A DNA stretch of 64,000 nucleotides from JAHBNG01 sp039028975 (GTDB lineage: Bacteria; Chloroflexota; Anaerolineae; Caldilineales; Caldilineaceae): the NCBI GenBank assembly GCA_039028975.1, contig JBCCHB010000060.1, positions 26,868 to 90,867 of the forward strand, given 5' to 3'. A program made the position numbers and the translations under genes. How positions within the stretch are numbered: the stretch's first letter is position 1; the number at the start of each line of letters is the position of its first letter. A model generated the notes under the pieces. That model made no database searches. It saw only the letters and a program-made list of their open reading frames with translations, and was not told where the DNA came from. This document shows, one piece after another, positions 1-8,310 of this stretch.

Positions 1-2
1 AT

Positions 3-1361
3 GATGGAGATGGGATTCCAACTTTTCAGGAAGATATCAACGGTGCGCAAGATGATGCCATCAATGATACAGACGGGGATGGCATTCCTGATTACCGAGA
101 TAATGATGACGACAACGATTTGGTCCTGACCCGAAATGAGGATGTTAACCTAGATGGCAGTGCTTTTCTCGATGATACCGATGGGGATGGCACGCCAGAT
201 TATCGAGATAGTGATGATGACGGCGATGGCATACCGACCCTTTCCGAAGATTTGGGTGAAGATGGCAACTTGGTAGGAGACGACACGGATGGAGATGGTC
301 TGCCCAACTACCGCGATGCAGATGATGATGGAGACGGTGTCCCTACATTTAATGAGGGAATCGGTGAGGATCTGGATCAGGATGGCCTATTAAATTATCT
401 GGATGATGACGACGATGGCGACGGGATCTTAACCTTATCTGAAGATGTCAATGGCGACGGCGACCCGACGAATGACAATACTGATGGTGCCATTGATCCT
501 GGCGAAGATACCAGACCCGATTATTTGGATGACGAAGATGACAACGATGCTATTCTGACTGCTGATGAAGATATCAACTCGAATGGCAACTTTCTAGATG
601 ACAACGAGGATGGTGATAACATACCAGCATACCTTGATCCAAATGATAAAGCGGCGTTGGAGGATGGAGGTGACAGTGACGATGATTCGCTTACGGATAT
701 CTTGGAGTGTCCCGCATTTCCCTGCGTAGATACTGATGGGGACGGTTCACCCGACTACTATGATCCCGACGATGACGATGATGGGGTTGAGACCCGAGAT
801 GAAGATGCCAATGAAGACGGTATTCTCCTAAATGATGATACCGACGCAGATGGCACGCCCGATTATTTGGATCCAGATACAAGCAATACTCGTGCCTCTA
901 TCAACAATGCTGTTGCAAACCGCGTCGTGGCCAGCAGCGTCGTAAACAACAACGCAGTGACCAATAGCGTATCCGGTGCCAGCATATCTATCAGTGGTCT
1001 CAATCGGCGATCCCGCATCGCCCAGGTTTCCACGGTAACACCTACATCGAGCACAGTCCAAGAGTCGGAATCCGCTGAGGGCAGCCTGAGCGATGCCACG
1101 GTGAATAACGGCTACATTGTCATCACTCATACGCCCACCCCCCAGACTGCCTTAAACTTGCCCATCTTTACGCCCATACCCACATCTGTACCAGAAACCA
1201 CAACCCTTCTGGGGCGGCTCGGCTTGGATGCCCCCATGTCGTTGAATCGCGAGAACCTCATTGGCATGATGCTCTGCTTCACATTTGCCACGGCAAGTGG
1301 GTTTGGGATTTTGGGACTAATTACCACGGGGATATATTTTCGCTTGCGAAGGCGAAGGTAA
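3..1361 (+). CDS. Asp-rich thrombospondin type-3 repeat surface protein, C-terminally membrane-anchored (5' truncated)
   Basis: The reading frame is open to the left edge, so the N-terminus is missing; the first internal start-like codon is only a TTG at 120. About 290 residues consist of tandem Asp-rich units of the type DTDGDGxPDYxDxDDDGDG, the calcium-binding thrombospondin type-3/OmpA-linker pattern. A Ser/Thr/Val-rich stalk follows, then a Thr/Pro segment, one hydrophobic helix (around MLCFTFATASGFGILGLITT) and a terminal RLRRRR, consistent with an extracellular protein held by a C-terminal membrane anchor. No LPxTG motif is visible. It converges with the sulfatase gene across a microrepeat spacer. 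A role in Ca-stabilised surface adhesion is inference. Confidence 0.8.
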   Translation, partial: DGDGIPTFQEDINGAQDDAINDTDGDGIPDYRDNDDDNDLVLTRNEDVNLDGSAFLDDTDGDGTPDYRDSDDDGDGIPTLSEDLGEDGNLVGDDTDGDGLPNYRDADDDGDGVPTFNEGIGEDLDQDGLLNYLDDDDDGDGILTLSEDVNGDGDPTNDNTDGAIDPGEDTRPDYLDDEDDNDAILTADEDINSNGNFLDDNEDGDNIPAYLDPNDKAALEDGGDSDDDSLTDILECPAFPCVDTDGDGSPDYYDPDDDDDGVETRDEDANEDGILLNDDTDADGTPDYLDPDTSNTRASINNAVANRVVASSVVNNNAVTNSVSGASISISGLNRRSRIAQVSTVTPTSSTVQESESAEGSLSDATVNNGYIVITHTPTPQTALNLPIFTPIPTSVPETTTLLGRLGLDAPMSLNRENLIGMMLCFTFATASGFGILGLITTGIYFRLRRRR

Positions 1362-1456
1362 GTCGGTAGGTCGGTGGTCGGTAGGTCAGTGGTTAGATAC
1401 CGAATACCGAATACCGATTCACTGAATACCGATTTACCGAATACCGACTCACTGAT
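1362..1456. terminator. Microrepeat spacer between convergent genes, hairpin-forming
   Basis: The spacer is built of degenerate GGTCGGTA and ATACCGA units. TCGGTA-gg-TCAGTG (1378-1391) can pair with CACTGA-a-TACCGA (1420-1432), giving a 12-bp stem with one bulge. It lies between convergent genes, so a bidirectional terminator role is plausible. There is no clean U-tract. Confidence 0.45.
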
Positions 1457-2875
1457 TCAAGCCCACGCTTCCTCCTTGGTCACAATCCGCTGAAATCCGC
1501 TACGGCTTTCGGCCATCTCGATGGTTGGTGCCGCTTCTCCAGCCTCTACCATACGCCGGATCAGTCGATCTCGTAGCACATTGGCTGTCTCGCGGTGGGA
1601 ATCTAAACCTATGAGATTGGTCAATTCGTAGGGATCATATTCCAGATCATAGAGATACTGCTCCACGTACTTGTCAGAACCAGCATCCTTCCCTCCATGT
1701 TTTTGGGGCGCATCTACGCCATACTTCCAGCGCTGGGTTCGTACTGCCCTCCCAACTTGGGCCTCGCTAATCTGAATAAATGCTTCCTCGGGCCACTCTG
1801 TCGACTCACGGCGGACTAGCGGCATAATCGAGCGACCCTGCATCTGTTCGGGCACAGGCAATCCTGCCGCATCCAGCAACGTGGGGGGCATGTCCAGCAG
1901 GCTAATCTGCTGCATGAGCTGACCACCGCCATTGAAGCCTGGACCAATGAGCGCTGTCGGAAGCCGGACTGAACTTTCGTGACAGGAGCGTTTGTATTCA
2001 CCATTGCGGGTCTTGAAGTGGCAACCATGATCAGTCGTGTACAGAATGATCGTATTCTCCATCATGCCCAGACTCTTTAGCGCATCTATTGTGCGGCCCA
2101 ATGCTTCATCCAACCGCTTAACCATGCCATAGTAGCCACCCAAATGCTGCTGGCTAGATCCACCCAGCGCAGCTAGATCGGGCGGCGTCCAGCGACCGGC
2201 ATATTCTTCCCGATATCCATCCGGCGGTGGATAATCATCCAGATGATTTTGGTGGTGAGGCTCAATGTATGAAACAAAGAGGAAGAAGGGATCCTCCTGG
2301 TGGCTGTCAATATAACGGATGACCGCGTCCGTCTGGCCATCTACCCGGTAGCCAGGTAATTTGACTGCTTCGCCATCATTGTCATACATGACCAGATTGT
2401 AGGCATCCGAGGTGAACTCAAGCAAGTTAGAGGCTAACCAGTAATCATAGCCGCCTCGCTCTTCCGGGGCTACAGGGCCAGCCGAGTCTCTTCCGGCCAA
2501 ATGCCACTTGCCGATATATCCCGTATCATAGCCGCCCTCTTTGAAGAAGTGGGCCAACGTACGAGCATCCTGAGGCAAGGGAATCCCGTTGCGAAAGCAG
2601 CCCGTGGCGGTGGCGTATTGACCCGTCTGTAAGCAAGATCTGGCTGGGCCGCAGACGGGCTGGCAGGTACTGGTCTGATACAGGTGAGTGCCAGCTTGAG
2701 CCATTCGGTCAAAATTGGGCGTTAAGTTTAGTGGGTTGCCGTGAACGCCAGTGGTATCCCAGCGCTGCTGGTCACTAAAAAAGACGATAACGTTGGGGCG
2801 TTCAGCCTTGCTTTGTCTCTTCGCCATAGCATCTTGCTGTGATGCCGGTATCTGTTGGGGAGTAAATTGGGTCAT
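1457..2875 (-). CDS. Sulfatase (type I, formylglycine-dependent, Cys type)
   Basis: The 472-residue protein belongs to the alkaline phosphatase/sulfatase superfamily and is predicted to hydrolyse sulfate esters. The N-terminal metal site is NVIVFFSDQQ (Asp34-Gln35 region). The sulfatase signature CGPAR at residues 75-79 contains the Cys that would be converted to formylglycine. A second metal site, TTDHG, lies in the C-terminal half. No signal peptide is evident, suggesting a cytosolic or unusually exported enzyme. The start is supported by AAGGAG seven bases upstream. The substrate cannot be told from sequence. The two SUMF1-domain proteins in this window lack the catalytic Cys pair of true formylglycine-generating enzyme, so its maturase should be encoded elsewhere. 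Confidence 0.9.
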   Translation of the reverse strand: MTQFTPQQIPASQQDAMAKRQSKAERPNVIVFFSDQQRWDTTGVHGNPLNLTPNFDRMAQAGTHLYQTSTCQPVCGPARSCLQTGQYATATGCFRNGIPLPQDARTLAHFFKEGGYDTGYIGKWHLAGRDSAGPVAPEERGGYDYWLASNLLEFTSDAYNLVMYDNDGEAVKLPGYRVDGQTDAVIRYIDSHQEDPFFLFVSYIEPHHQNHLDDYPPPDGYREEYAGRWTPPDLAALGGSSQQHLGGYYGMVKRLDEALGRTIDALKSLGMMENTIILYTTDHGCHFKTRNGEYKRSCHESSVRLPTALIGPGFNGGGQLMQQISLLDMPPTLLDAAGLPVPEQMQGRSIMPLVRRESTEWPEEAFIQISEAQVGRAVRTQRWKYGVDAPQKHGGKDAGSDKYVEQYLYDLEYDPYELTNLIGLDSHRETANVLRDRLIRRMVEAGEAAPTIEMAESRSGFQRIVTKEEAWA

Positions 2876-2951
2876 TGGTTGCTCCTTGGATGCTTATGCT
2901 TTGCATAGTTGAGCCTTTGATTTTATCATGGGAGCAGAAAGCAGGTAAATT

Positions 2952-3341
2952 ATGAAAAAACAACCATCACATTCAACCGACTCCATTTCCAACGACTCTG
3001 TTTCTATTCCCTCTGTTTCTATCACCTCTTTTTCTGTCTCGGTACGCCTCAACGGAGAACTAACGCGCTTGGCAGGCCGTGCCCGCATGAATGTTACGCT
3101 GAATAGCCCGGCCACTGTAGCCGATCTACTTGCTGAAGTGGCCTCTGACGAGCCGTCGATTGCCCACCGTCTTCACGTGGCCGTGCCGGTGATTGATGGA
3201 CATCACGCAACCCAAGAACAAGAGGTCGTCCAAGGCCGGGAAGTTGCACTGCTTATGCCAGTGGCAGGAGGTAGCTACTGGGTCAAAGGCATGAAGTCAA
3301 CGGTTAGCAGTAAGCAGCAACCCATAACCAGTGACCAGTGA
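2952..3341 (+). CDS. MoaD/ThiS-like ubiquitin-fold sulfur carrier protein with terminal extensions
   Basis: Residues about 29-107 match the beta-grasp fold of MoaD/ThiS small sulfur carriers: a VSVRLNGEL first strand, a TVADLLAEVA helix and the terminal PVAGG. In active carriers the Gly-Gly is the very C-terminus and is adenylated by MoeB/ThiF. Here 24 further residues follow it, and the first 30 residues are a Ser/Val-rich low-complexity leader. Both ends are encoded by microrepeat-like DNA: the 3' end (about 3307-3341) is a run of CAGTGAC-type heptads. No other start codon is available in this frame. Either the extension is processed or the carrier is not canonical. Function in molybdopterin or tungstopterin synthesis is possible but unproven. 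Confidence 0.7.
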   Translation: MKKQPSHSTDSISNDSVSIPSVSITSFSVSVRLNGELTRLAGRARMNVTLNSPATVADLLAEVASDEPSIAHRLHVAVPVIDGHHATQEQEVVQGREVALLMPVAGGSYWVKGMKSTVSSKQQPITSDQ

Positions 3342-3442
3342 CTTCTACTCTCACCCTACTGGAAACCGTTCACTGTTCGCTTTCTACTATTCGCTCCCCC
3401 TTTCCACGCAGTCCAACAATTTACTACACCAAGGAGACAAAA

Positions 3443-4798
3443 ATGGCAACAACGATGGAAGCAATGCAGACACCGGTCGGCGGGCCAGCTTCTACCAACG
3501 GGCACCCTGGCCACGAGACAGTCTACGTCAACCAATATGTGGATGGTATCCTTGACCCCAACAAACCTATGCTGGGTCCAGTCCGTGATGGAGGGCATAT
3601 CATTGCCAACACGGCACCGGGTTGCTGGGGGCCTATGATTACCCCCCAGATTCGTGGTGGTCACGAAGTAACAGTGCCCGTGGCCGTGGCCGGAGCGGAA
3701 GTAGGAGACGCTATTGCCATTCGCATCAAGGAGATCACGGTTACCTCTCTGGCTACTGCATCGGGCAACGATCAGTGGATGGAGAATCGTTTCTTGGGCG
3801 ATCCATACGTGGCCGGCAAGTGTCCTGGCTGTGGCAAGGTCTATCCTGAATCAGTCATTCAGGGCATCGGCGAGACGGCCATCCGCTGTGCTGACTGCGG
3901 TGAAGATGTGGCCCCCTTTACCTTTACCAACGGCTACACCATCGGCTTTGACGGCAACCGAGATGTGGGCGTCACCCTCCACAAAGAGAAAGCAGAGGAA
4001 ATTGCGAGTGAAGCCAACACCTACGCTGCCATGCCTGAAGGCTCCTGCCAGAATTCGATCCTCACCTTCGCACCCCATCATTTGGTTGGCTTGGTGGCTC
4101 GACTTCGCCCTTTCATGGGCCAACTAGGAACCACGCCGTCCCACCCCATCCCAGATTCTCACAACGCTGGCGACTTTGGCTCCTTCCTGATCGGCGCACC
4201 CCACGAATATGCCCTGACGGCTGACCAACTGGTCCACCGCACCGACGGTCACATGGATATTGACGCCGTCCGAGCCGGTTCCATCCTCATCTGCCCAGTC
4301 AAGACGGCTGGTGGTGGCGTCTACATGGGAGACATGCACGCCCTCCAGGGTGATGGCGAGATTGCTGGCCACACCTGTGACGTCTCCGGCACAGTGACCC
4401 TCCAAGTACACCTGCTCAAGGGGCTCAACATCGATGGCCCCATTCTCTTCCCCGTTTTGGAAGATCTGCCCTTCTTGGCCAAACCGCTAACCGCCGAAGA
4501 AAAACAAAAAGCGGAAACCCTGGCGGCAGAGTGGGGCGTCGATGCCATCGAAGAGTCGGCCCCCATCTCAGTCGTCGGGACGGGACCCGACCTCAACGCA
4601 GCCACCGACAACGGACTTGAACGAGCCGCAACCCTCCTGGGCGTGACCGTTCCCGAAATCAAGAACCGTGCCACCATCACCGGCGGTATCGAGATTGGTC
4701 GCCATCCTGGTGTTGTGCAGGTCACCTTCCGCGCACCACTGGATAAGTTGAATGAATTGGGGATGGGTGGATTTGTGAATGATATGTATGGGGCGTGA
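3443..4798 (+). CDS. Acetamidase/formamidase family protein with zinc-ribbon insertion
   Basis: The 451-residue protein matches the FmdA/AmdA family, which hydrolyses formamide or short amides to ammonia and the acid. Recognisable segments are GHIIANTAPGCWGP, SHNAGDFGSFLIG, GGVYMGDMHALQGDGE and TGGIEIGRHPG. Cys127, Cys130, Cys149 and Cys152 form two CxxC pairs, a likely structural zinc ribbon inserted in the core. The frame is open upstream to 3338, but the ATG at 3443 is preceded by AAGGAG at good spacing, and the upstream stretch is microrepeat spacer, so 3443 is chosen. It follows the MoaD-like gene by about 100 bases. Confidence 0.88.
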   Translation: MATTMEAMQTPVGGPASTNGHPGHETVYVNQYVDGILDPNKPMLGPVRDGGHIIANTAPGCWGPMITPQIRGGHEVTVPVAVAGAEVGDAIAIRIKEITVTSLATASGNDQWMENRFLGDPYVAGKCPGCGKVYPESVIQGIGETAIRCADCGEDVAPFTFTNGYTIGFDGNRDVGVTLHKEKAEEIASEANTYAAMPEGSCQNSILTFAPHHLVGLVARLRPFMGQLGTTPSHPIPDSHNAGDFGSFLIGAPHEYALTADQLVHRTDGHMDIDAVRAGSILICPVKTAGGGVYMGDMHALQGDGEIAGHTCDVSGTVTLQVHLLKGLNIDGPILFPVLEDLPFLAKPLTAEEKQKAETLAAEWGVDAIEESAPISVVGTGPDLNAATDNGLERAATLLGVTVPEIKNRATITGGIEIGRHPGVVQVTFRAPLDKLNELGMGGFVNDMYGA

Positions 4799-4951
4799 AG
4801 AGTGAAGAGTGAAGAGTGAACAGTAGTCGGTGGGTCGGTTGTCGATTTCTGATTACCGACCCACCGACCTACCGACCTACCGAACACCGGCCCATCGACC
4901 ACCTCCCCGTTCCCCATTGACAAACCAACTAGAAGTGACTACACTTGCCAT
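4799..4951 (+). terminator. Heptad microrepeats and perfect 14-bp hairpin downstream of the amidase gene
   Basis: After the stop codon come three AGTGAAG-type heptads (4801-4821). GTCGGTGGGTCGGT (4826-4839) is then perfectly complementary to 4855-4868, with a 15-base loop, followed by further ACCTACCG repeats. The position fits a transcription terminator, although a U-tract is lacking. Confidence 0.5.
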
Positions 4952-5716
4952 ATGAACATTTCTGACTGGCAATCCAACGTTCGCGAGCGGCTCTCCCTGC
5001 TTCTTCACAGAACAAATGCCACACTGCCCGATACCGCCTATGGCCTAATCTCTGCTGCGGCACTGGCACCCTTGGTGAGCGCCATCGCGGCCAATGATCC
5101 GATGACGGCGTTCAGTGCCTTGGGCTTGGTGTTGAGCGGTGTGAGCGGGAATCTCCTGGCCAGTCAATTTGAGAAGTGGGTCAATGGACAAAATCAGGCC
5201 GATTCTGACGAGCAATTTCTCGCCACCCTGGCCAATGAGCTGACGACCAATGCCCGCAACGATGCGCAATGGCGAGACGCGCTGGATGAAATCCATCAGA
5301 AGATCGCCTCGCTGGCATTGGTCCAGCAGAGTGCTGATGACGAAACCCGCGCGTGGTTCATCCAAACCTTGCGGGCGGAACTGGTCCAATTGGGCAACCA
5401 AGAAATCTACGAGGGCGCGCTCAGCCAGATCGAAAACGCTGGTTCTGGTGCCGTACTCGTTGGTGAGGGCAATGTGGCCGGTGAGCGGGGCGTCGTTGCC
5501 CAAACCATCAAGGCCGATAAAGTTCATACAGGTGATGAGATCCACCATCACTACGGGGAATTGCAGGGCGAGACGGATGACGCTGACGAGCCGAGCCAGG
5601 ACCTTATGAGGACCTATCTACGCACGCTGCTCAATGAGTGTGAGGCACTTCCCCTGGCCGCCATGGGGGCGACATGGGTACCGGGCGCGAGATCTGTCTC
5701 GGTGATGTTTACGTAG
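4952..5716 (+). CDS. N-terminal part of a NACHT-SUMF1 protein, separated by a frameshift
   Basis: The 254 residues start with a helical region containing hydrophobic stretches (LISAAALAPLVSAIAANDP, AFSALGLVLSGVSGNLLA). A coiled, charged region follows, then a Gly/Val-rich beta segment (GSGAVLVGEGNVAGERG) of the kind that precedes NACHT domains in Chloroflexi and cyanobacteria. The frame then passes through a run of five G at 5665-5669 and ends 47 bases later with unrelated residues. Adding one G gives a continuous reading into the next frame (LPLAAMGGDMGTGREICLG). This is therefore best read as the 5' portion of one gene of about 1090 codons. A real mutation, a sequencing error or programmed slippage cannot be told apart here. 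Confidence 0.75.
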   Translation: MNISDWQSNVRERLSLLLHRTNATLPDTAYGLISAAALAPLVSAIAANDPMTAFSALGLVLSGVSGNLLASQFEKWVNGQNQADSDEQFLATLANELTTNARNDAQWRDALDEIHQKIASLALVQQSADDETRAWFIQTLRAELVQLGNQEIYEGALSQIENAGSGAVLVGEGNVAGERGVVAQTIKADKVHTGDEIHHHYGELQGETDDADEPSQDLMRTYLRTLLNECEALPLAAMGATWVPGARSVSVMFT

Positions 5717-8223
5717 CGCTCAACACCACAACCAGGATCAAGTTAACGGCAGAAGAGAGGGCTGAGGCAAAAAAGGAAGGGCGTCGCCTCCGCGAGGATG
5801 AAGAGCGACCGGTCAAGGCCCAAGAGGCTGCCAACCAAAACCCACATCTGTTGCTTTTGGGTGATCCAGGCAGCGGCAAGAGCACCTTTGTGCGCCAGTT
5901 GACGGCCCAATGCGCGGCGGGCATGCTGAGGGAAGAAAGCCATCCCTTGCCCATTTTTATGACCCTCCACGAACTGATTCCCGAGATGGATACGGTGGCC
6001 CAAAGTACCGAGTTTAAGGAGGCCCGGCAGCGTGCAAAGCAGAGAATCTTAATTGAGCTACTCACCAACGAATGGGCCAGGCAATTGGTAGAGTGGCAGA
6101 TCCCTGAACTGCTTCCGGAGCTGCTCGCCTGGGGCCACGATCCCGATACACACAAGCTTCTGCTGGTGTTGGATGGTTTGGACGAGATGCCAGAGCCGTT
6201 GCGCCCCTTGTTATTTGAGACCATCCCGGCTCTCTGTCGGACTTACCCAGCAATCCAGCAGATCATCGTCACCTGTCGGGTCCGCTCCTACTGGGATGGG
6301 ATGCTGCCTGGCTTTGCTGCCTACACCTTGGCCCAATTTACCAACCAGCAGATTGCTGATTTTATCACGGCCTGGTATCGTACCCAGCAGCGGTTGGGAC
6401 GCATGGATCAGCGGTGGGCTGACCAGGGTATCCAAGCACTCCAGACCGCGGCCCAAGGCAACCTGGCCGAGTTGGCCCGCAACCCTATGCTCTTGACCAC
6501 CATGACCATCATCCACCAGCGGGAGAAGAAGCTGCCGGAACAACGGGTGGAACTCTACGCGTTGGCGGTAGATGTGCTAATGAATCGTTGGCAGCAGGGC
6601 AAAGACCAGATCAGCAACCTGCCGCCCAAACTCGATGCCCTGTTGGCCGATAGCCGTAAGCTGCGCCGCATCTTGGAGCTGCTGGCCTATCAGGCCCACA
6701 AGACCCAAGCGTCCGCCCAGAGTGGCTCAGAGCTGAATGAAGATGACCAAGACCCGAACCAACGTCAGCAACCGCTAGGGCGGGGTGACCTATTGGTGTT
6801 GCTGGAAGGGCAGCTAGAGGGCGACACGTCGCTGGCCAATGACTTTTTGGATTACATTGATCATCGGGCCGGACTTTTGGTTGGGCGCGGAGGCAGCCAG
6901 CAGGAGGCCAAGAACCAGAAGCCGCCAAGCTACAGCTTCCCCCACCGCACCTTTCAAGAGTACCTGGCCGGATGTTACATGAAGCGGGGACGAGACTATA
7001 TTCGCACCTACCTCACCCACGTCAAAGAGGGTGACTACTGGCGGGTGGCTGCACTTTTAGGCGCGGAAGAGCTATTCTTCAACAACAGCAGCGAGAATGC
7101 CGTCCTGGACTTGGCCTATGAGCTCTGCCCCACAACCACCCCACGGAGCGAGACGGTATGGCGCAGTCTGCTCTGGTCTGCCCAGATGGCTGCCCTGTTG
7201 GGGCGCACCACGGTGGAAGCCGACGAGAAGCCCAATGGCGGCAGTGCCTACCTGGAGCGGCTCCTCAATCGCTTGACCAAGCTACCCCACACCAAATACC
7301 TGACCATGACCGAACGGGCCGAAGCCGGAACCGCCCTGGGCCAATTGGGAGACCCCCGCTTTGACCCCGATATCTGGTATCTACCCAATGAACCGGACTT
7401 GGGCTTTGTTGACATTCCCGCCGGAACCTTTATCATGGGGAGTGACAAAAAAGCGGATCGCCTAACTCAAGATGATGAACAGCCTCAACATACGCTCCAT
7501 TTAGAGCAATTTCTCATCTCCCGCTATCAGGTGACGGTGGCCCAGTGGCGAGCATTTTGCCAAGCGACGGACCACCAACCATCTCATGTAGCTAGCCTGA
7601 GCGATCCACAGAACAATCCGGTCCGCTGGATAAGTTGGGAAGAAGCAATCAAATACTGTGAGTGGTTGACCCAACAATTACGTGAATGGGATGGCACCCC
7701 TGAACCGTTGGCAACCTTGCTACGCCAAAGGAATGATCAGGGACCGCCGTGGCAGATTACCTTACCCTCAGAGGCCCAATGGGAGCGGGCGGCACGGGGC
7801 CCTTCGACAGCCCTTCGACAAGCTCAGCACACGGACTCAGGCCACGCTCGTATCTATCCGTGGGGCAACGACTTTGACGCCAGCCGCTGCAACGCATTTG
7901 AAACCCAAATTGGACGACCCGTTGCCGTAGGCTTCTTCCCTAGTGGCAAAAGCCCAGAGGGTTGCCTGGATATGGCTGGCAACCTATTTGACTGGACCCG
8001 GACGAAATGGCGTGATGAGGAGAGCAATATATATCACTATCCTTACCATGCCCAAGATGGACGAGAAGATCTCGGATCGGGCGGAGCCCGTGTGGTGCGG
8101 GGCGGGTCTTTCGGCGACTTCAGTCATTACGCCCGCTGCGCCTACCGCGACGACGACGGCGACGCGGACCTCGATGTCGGTGTGCGTGTGTGTGCGTCCC
8201 CATCACCTCCGGCCTCTGAATGA
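5674..8223 (+). CDS. NACHT NTPase with C-terminal SUMF1 (C-type lectin fold) domain; possible DGR target
   Basis: This STAND-type NTPase has Walker A GDPGSGKST (Lys69) and Walker B LLLVLDGLDE (Asp167), followed by a helical NACHT region. The motif FPHRTFQEYLAGCY near residue 430 is typical of bacterial NACHT proteins. Residues about 580-845 form an SUMF1/FGE-sulfatase domain (IPAGTFIMGS, YQVTVAQWRAFC, LPSEAQWERAARG, YPWGN, DMAGNLFDWT, RVVRGGS). The paired Cys of catalytic FGE are absent, so the domain is probably a ligand-binding lectin fold. The start shown is internal; the true N-terminus is in the preceding frame. The last 40 residues look hypervariable. An in-frame repeat insertion sits at 7799-7845. 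Such proteins are linked to signalling and anti-phage defence; that role here is inference. Confidence 0.85.
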   Translation: MGTGREICLGDVYVALNTTTRIKLTAEERAEAKKEGRRLREDEERPVKAQEAANQNPHLLLLGDPGSGKSTFVRQLTAQCAAGMLREESHPLPIFMTLHELIPEMDTVAQSTEFKEARQRAKQRILIELLTNEWARQLVEWQIPELLPELLAWGHDPDTHKLLLVLDGLDEMPEPLRPLLFETIPALCRTYPAIQQIIVTCRVRSYWDGMLPGFAAYTLAQFTNQQIADFITAWYRTQQRLGRMDQRWADQGIQALQTAAQGNLAELARNPMLLTTMTIIHQREKKLPEQRVELYALAVDVLMNRWQQGKDQISNLPPKLDALLADSRKLRRILELLAYQAHKTQASAQSGSELNEDDQDPNQRQQPLGRGDLLVLLEGQLEGDTSLANDFLDYIDHRAGLLVGRGGSQQEAKNQKPPSYSFPHRTFQEYLAGCYMKRGRDYIRTYLTHVKEGDYWRVAALLGAEELFFNNSSENAVLDLAYELCPTTTPRSETVWRSLLWSAQMAALLGRTTVEADEKPNGGSAYLERLLNRLTKLPHTKYLTMTERAEAGTALGQLGDPRFDPDIWYLPNEPDLGFVDIPAGTFIMGSDKKADRLTQDDEQPQHTLHLEQFLISRYQVTVAQWRAFCQATDHQPSHVASLSDPQNNPVRWISWEEAIKYCEWLTQQLREWDGTPEPLATLLRQRNDQGPPWQITLPSEAQWERAARGPSTALRQAQHTDSGHARIYPWGNDFDASRCNAFETQIGRPVAVGFFPSGKSPEGCLDMAGNLFDWTRTKWRDEESNIYHYPYHAQDGREDLGSGGARVVRGGSFGDFSHYARCAYRDDDGDADLDVGVRVCASPSPPASE
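7799..7845 (+). repeat. Dispersed spacer-type repeat inserted in frame in the SUMF1 domain
   Basis: CCCTTCGACA appears twice, the second time running into AGCTCAG. This resembles the CTTCGACAAGCTCAG palindromic element common in spacers of many bacteria. It adds about 15 residues between ERAARG and IYPWGN, which are normally separated by only a few residues. Confidence 0.6.
8086..8195 (+). other. Putative DGR variable region at the 3' end of the NACHT-SUMF1 gene
   Basis: The end of the SUMF1 domain reads RGGS-7 residues-ARCAYR-10 residues-VGVRV. Codons at the seven variable positions after RGGS (8110-8130) and nearly all of the ten after AYR (8149-8178) end in C or T, as expected if AAC/AAT template codons were mutated at adenines. 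The fixed framework (RGGS, ARCAYR, VG-RV) matches known DGR-diversified SUMF1 targets. No template repeat or reverse transcriptase was found in this window. Confidence 0.5.
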
Positions 8224-8310
8224 AGCAGATAGCTGTAGAGATACGAATGTGAACTCTGATCTTTGAATCTCTGATCGTGAGGATATATCAAGCGGGAGAT
8301 GAAGCACTCA

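Noticed and set aside
3338..3442. Upstream extension of the amidase frame
   Set aside because: It encodes microrepeat spacer and lacks a ribosome binding site; the ATG at 3443 has AAGGAG.
7400..8223. SUMF1 domain as a sulfatase-activating enzyme for the nearby sulfatase
   Set aside because: The paired catalytic Cys of true formylglycine-generating enzyme are absent, and the domain is fused to a NACHT NTPase. It is better read as a lectin-like module.
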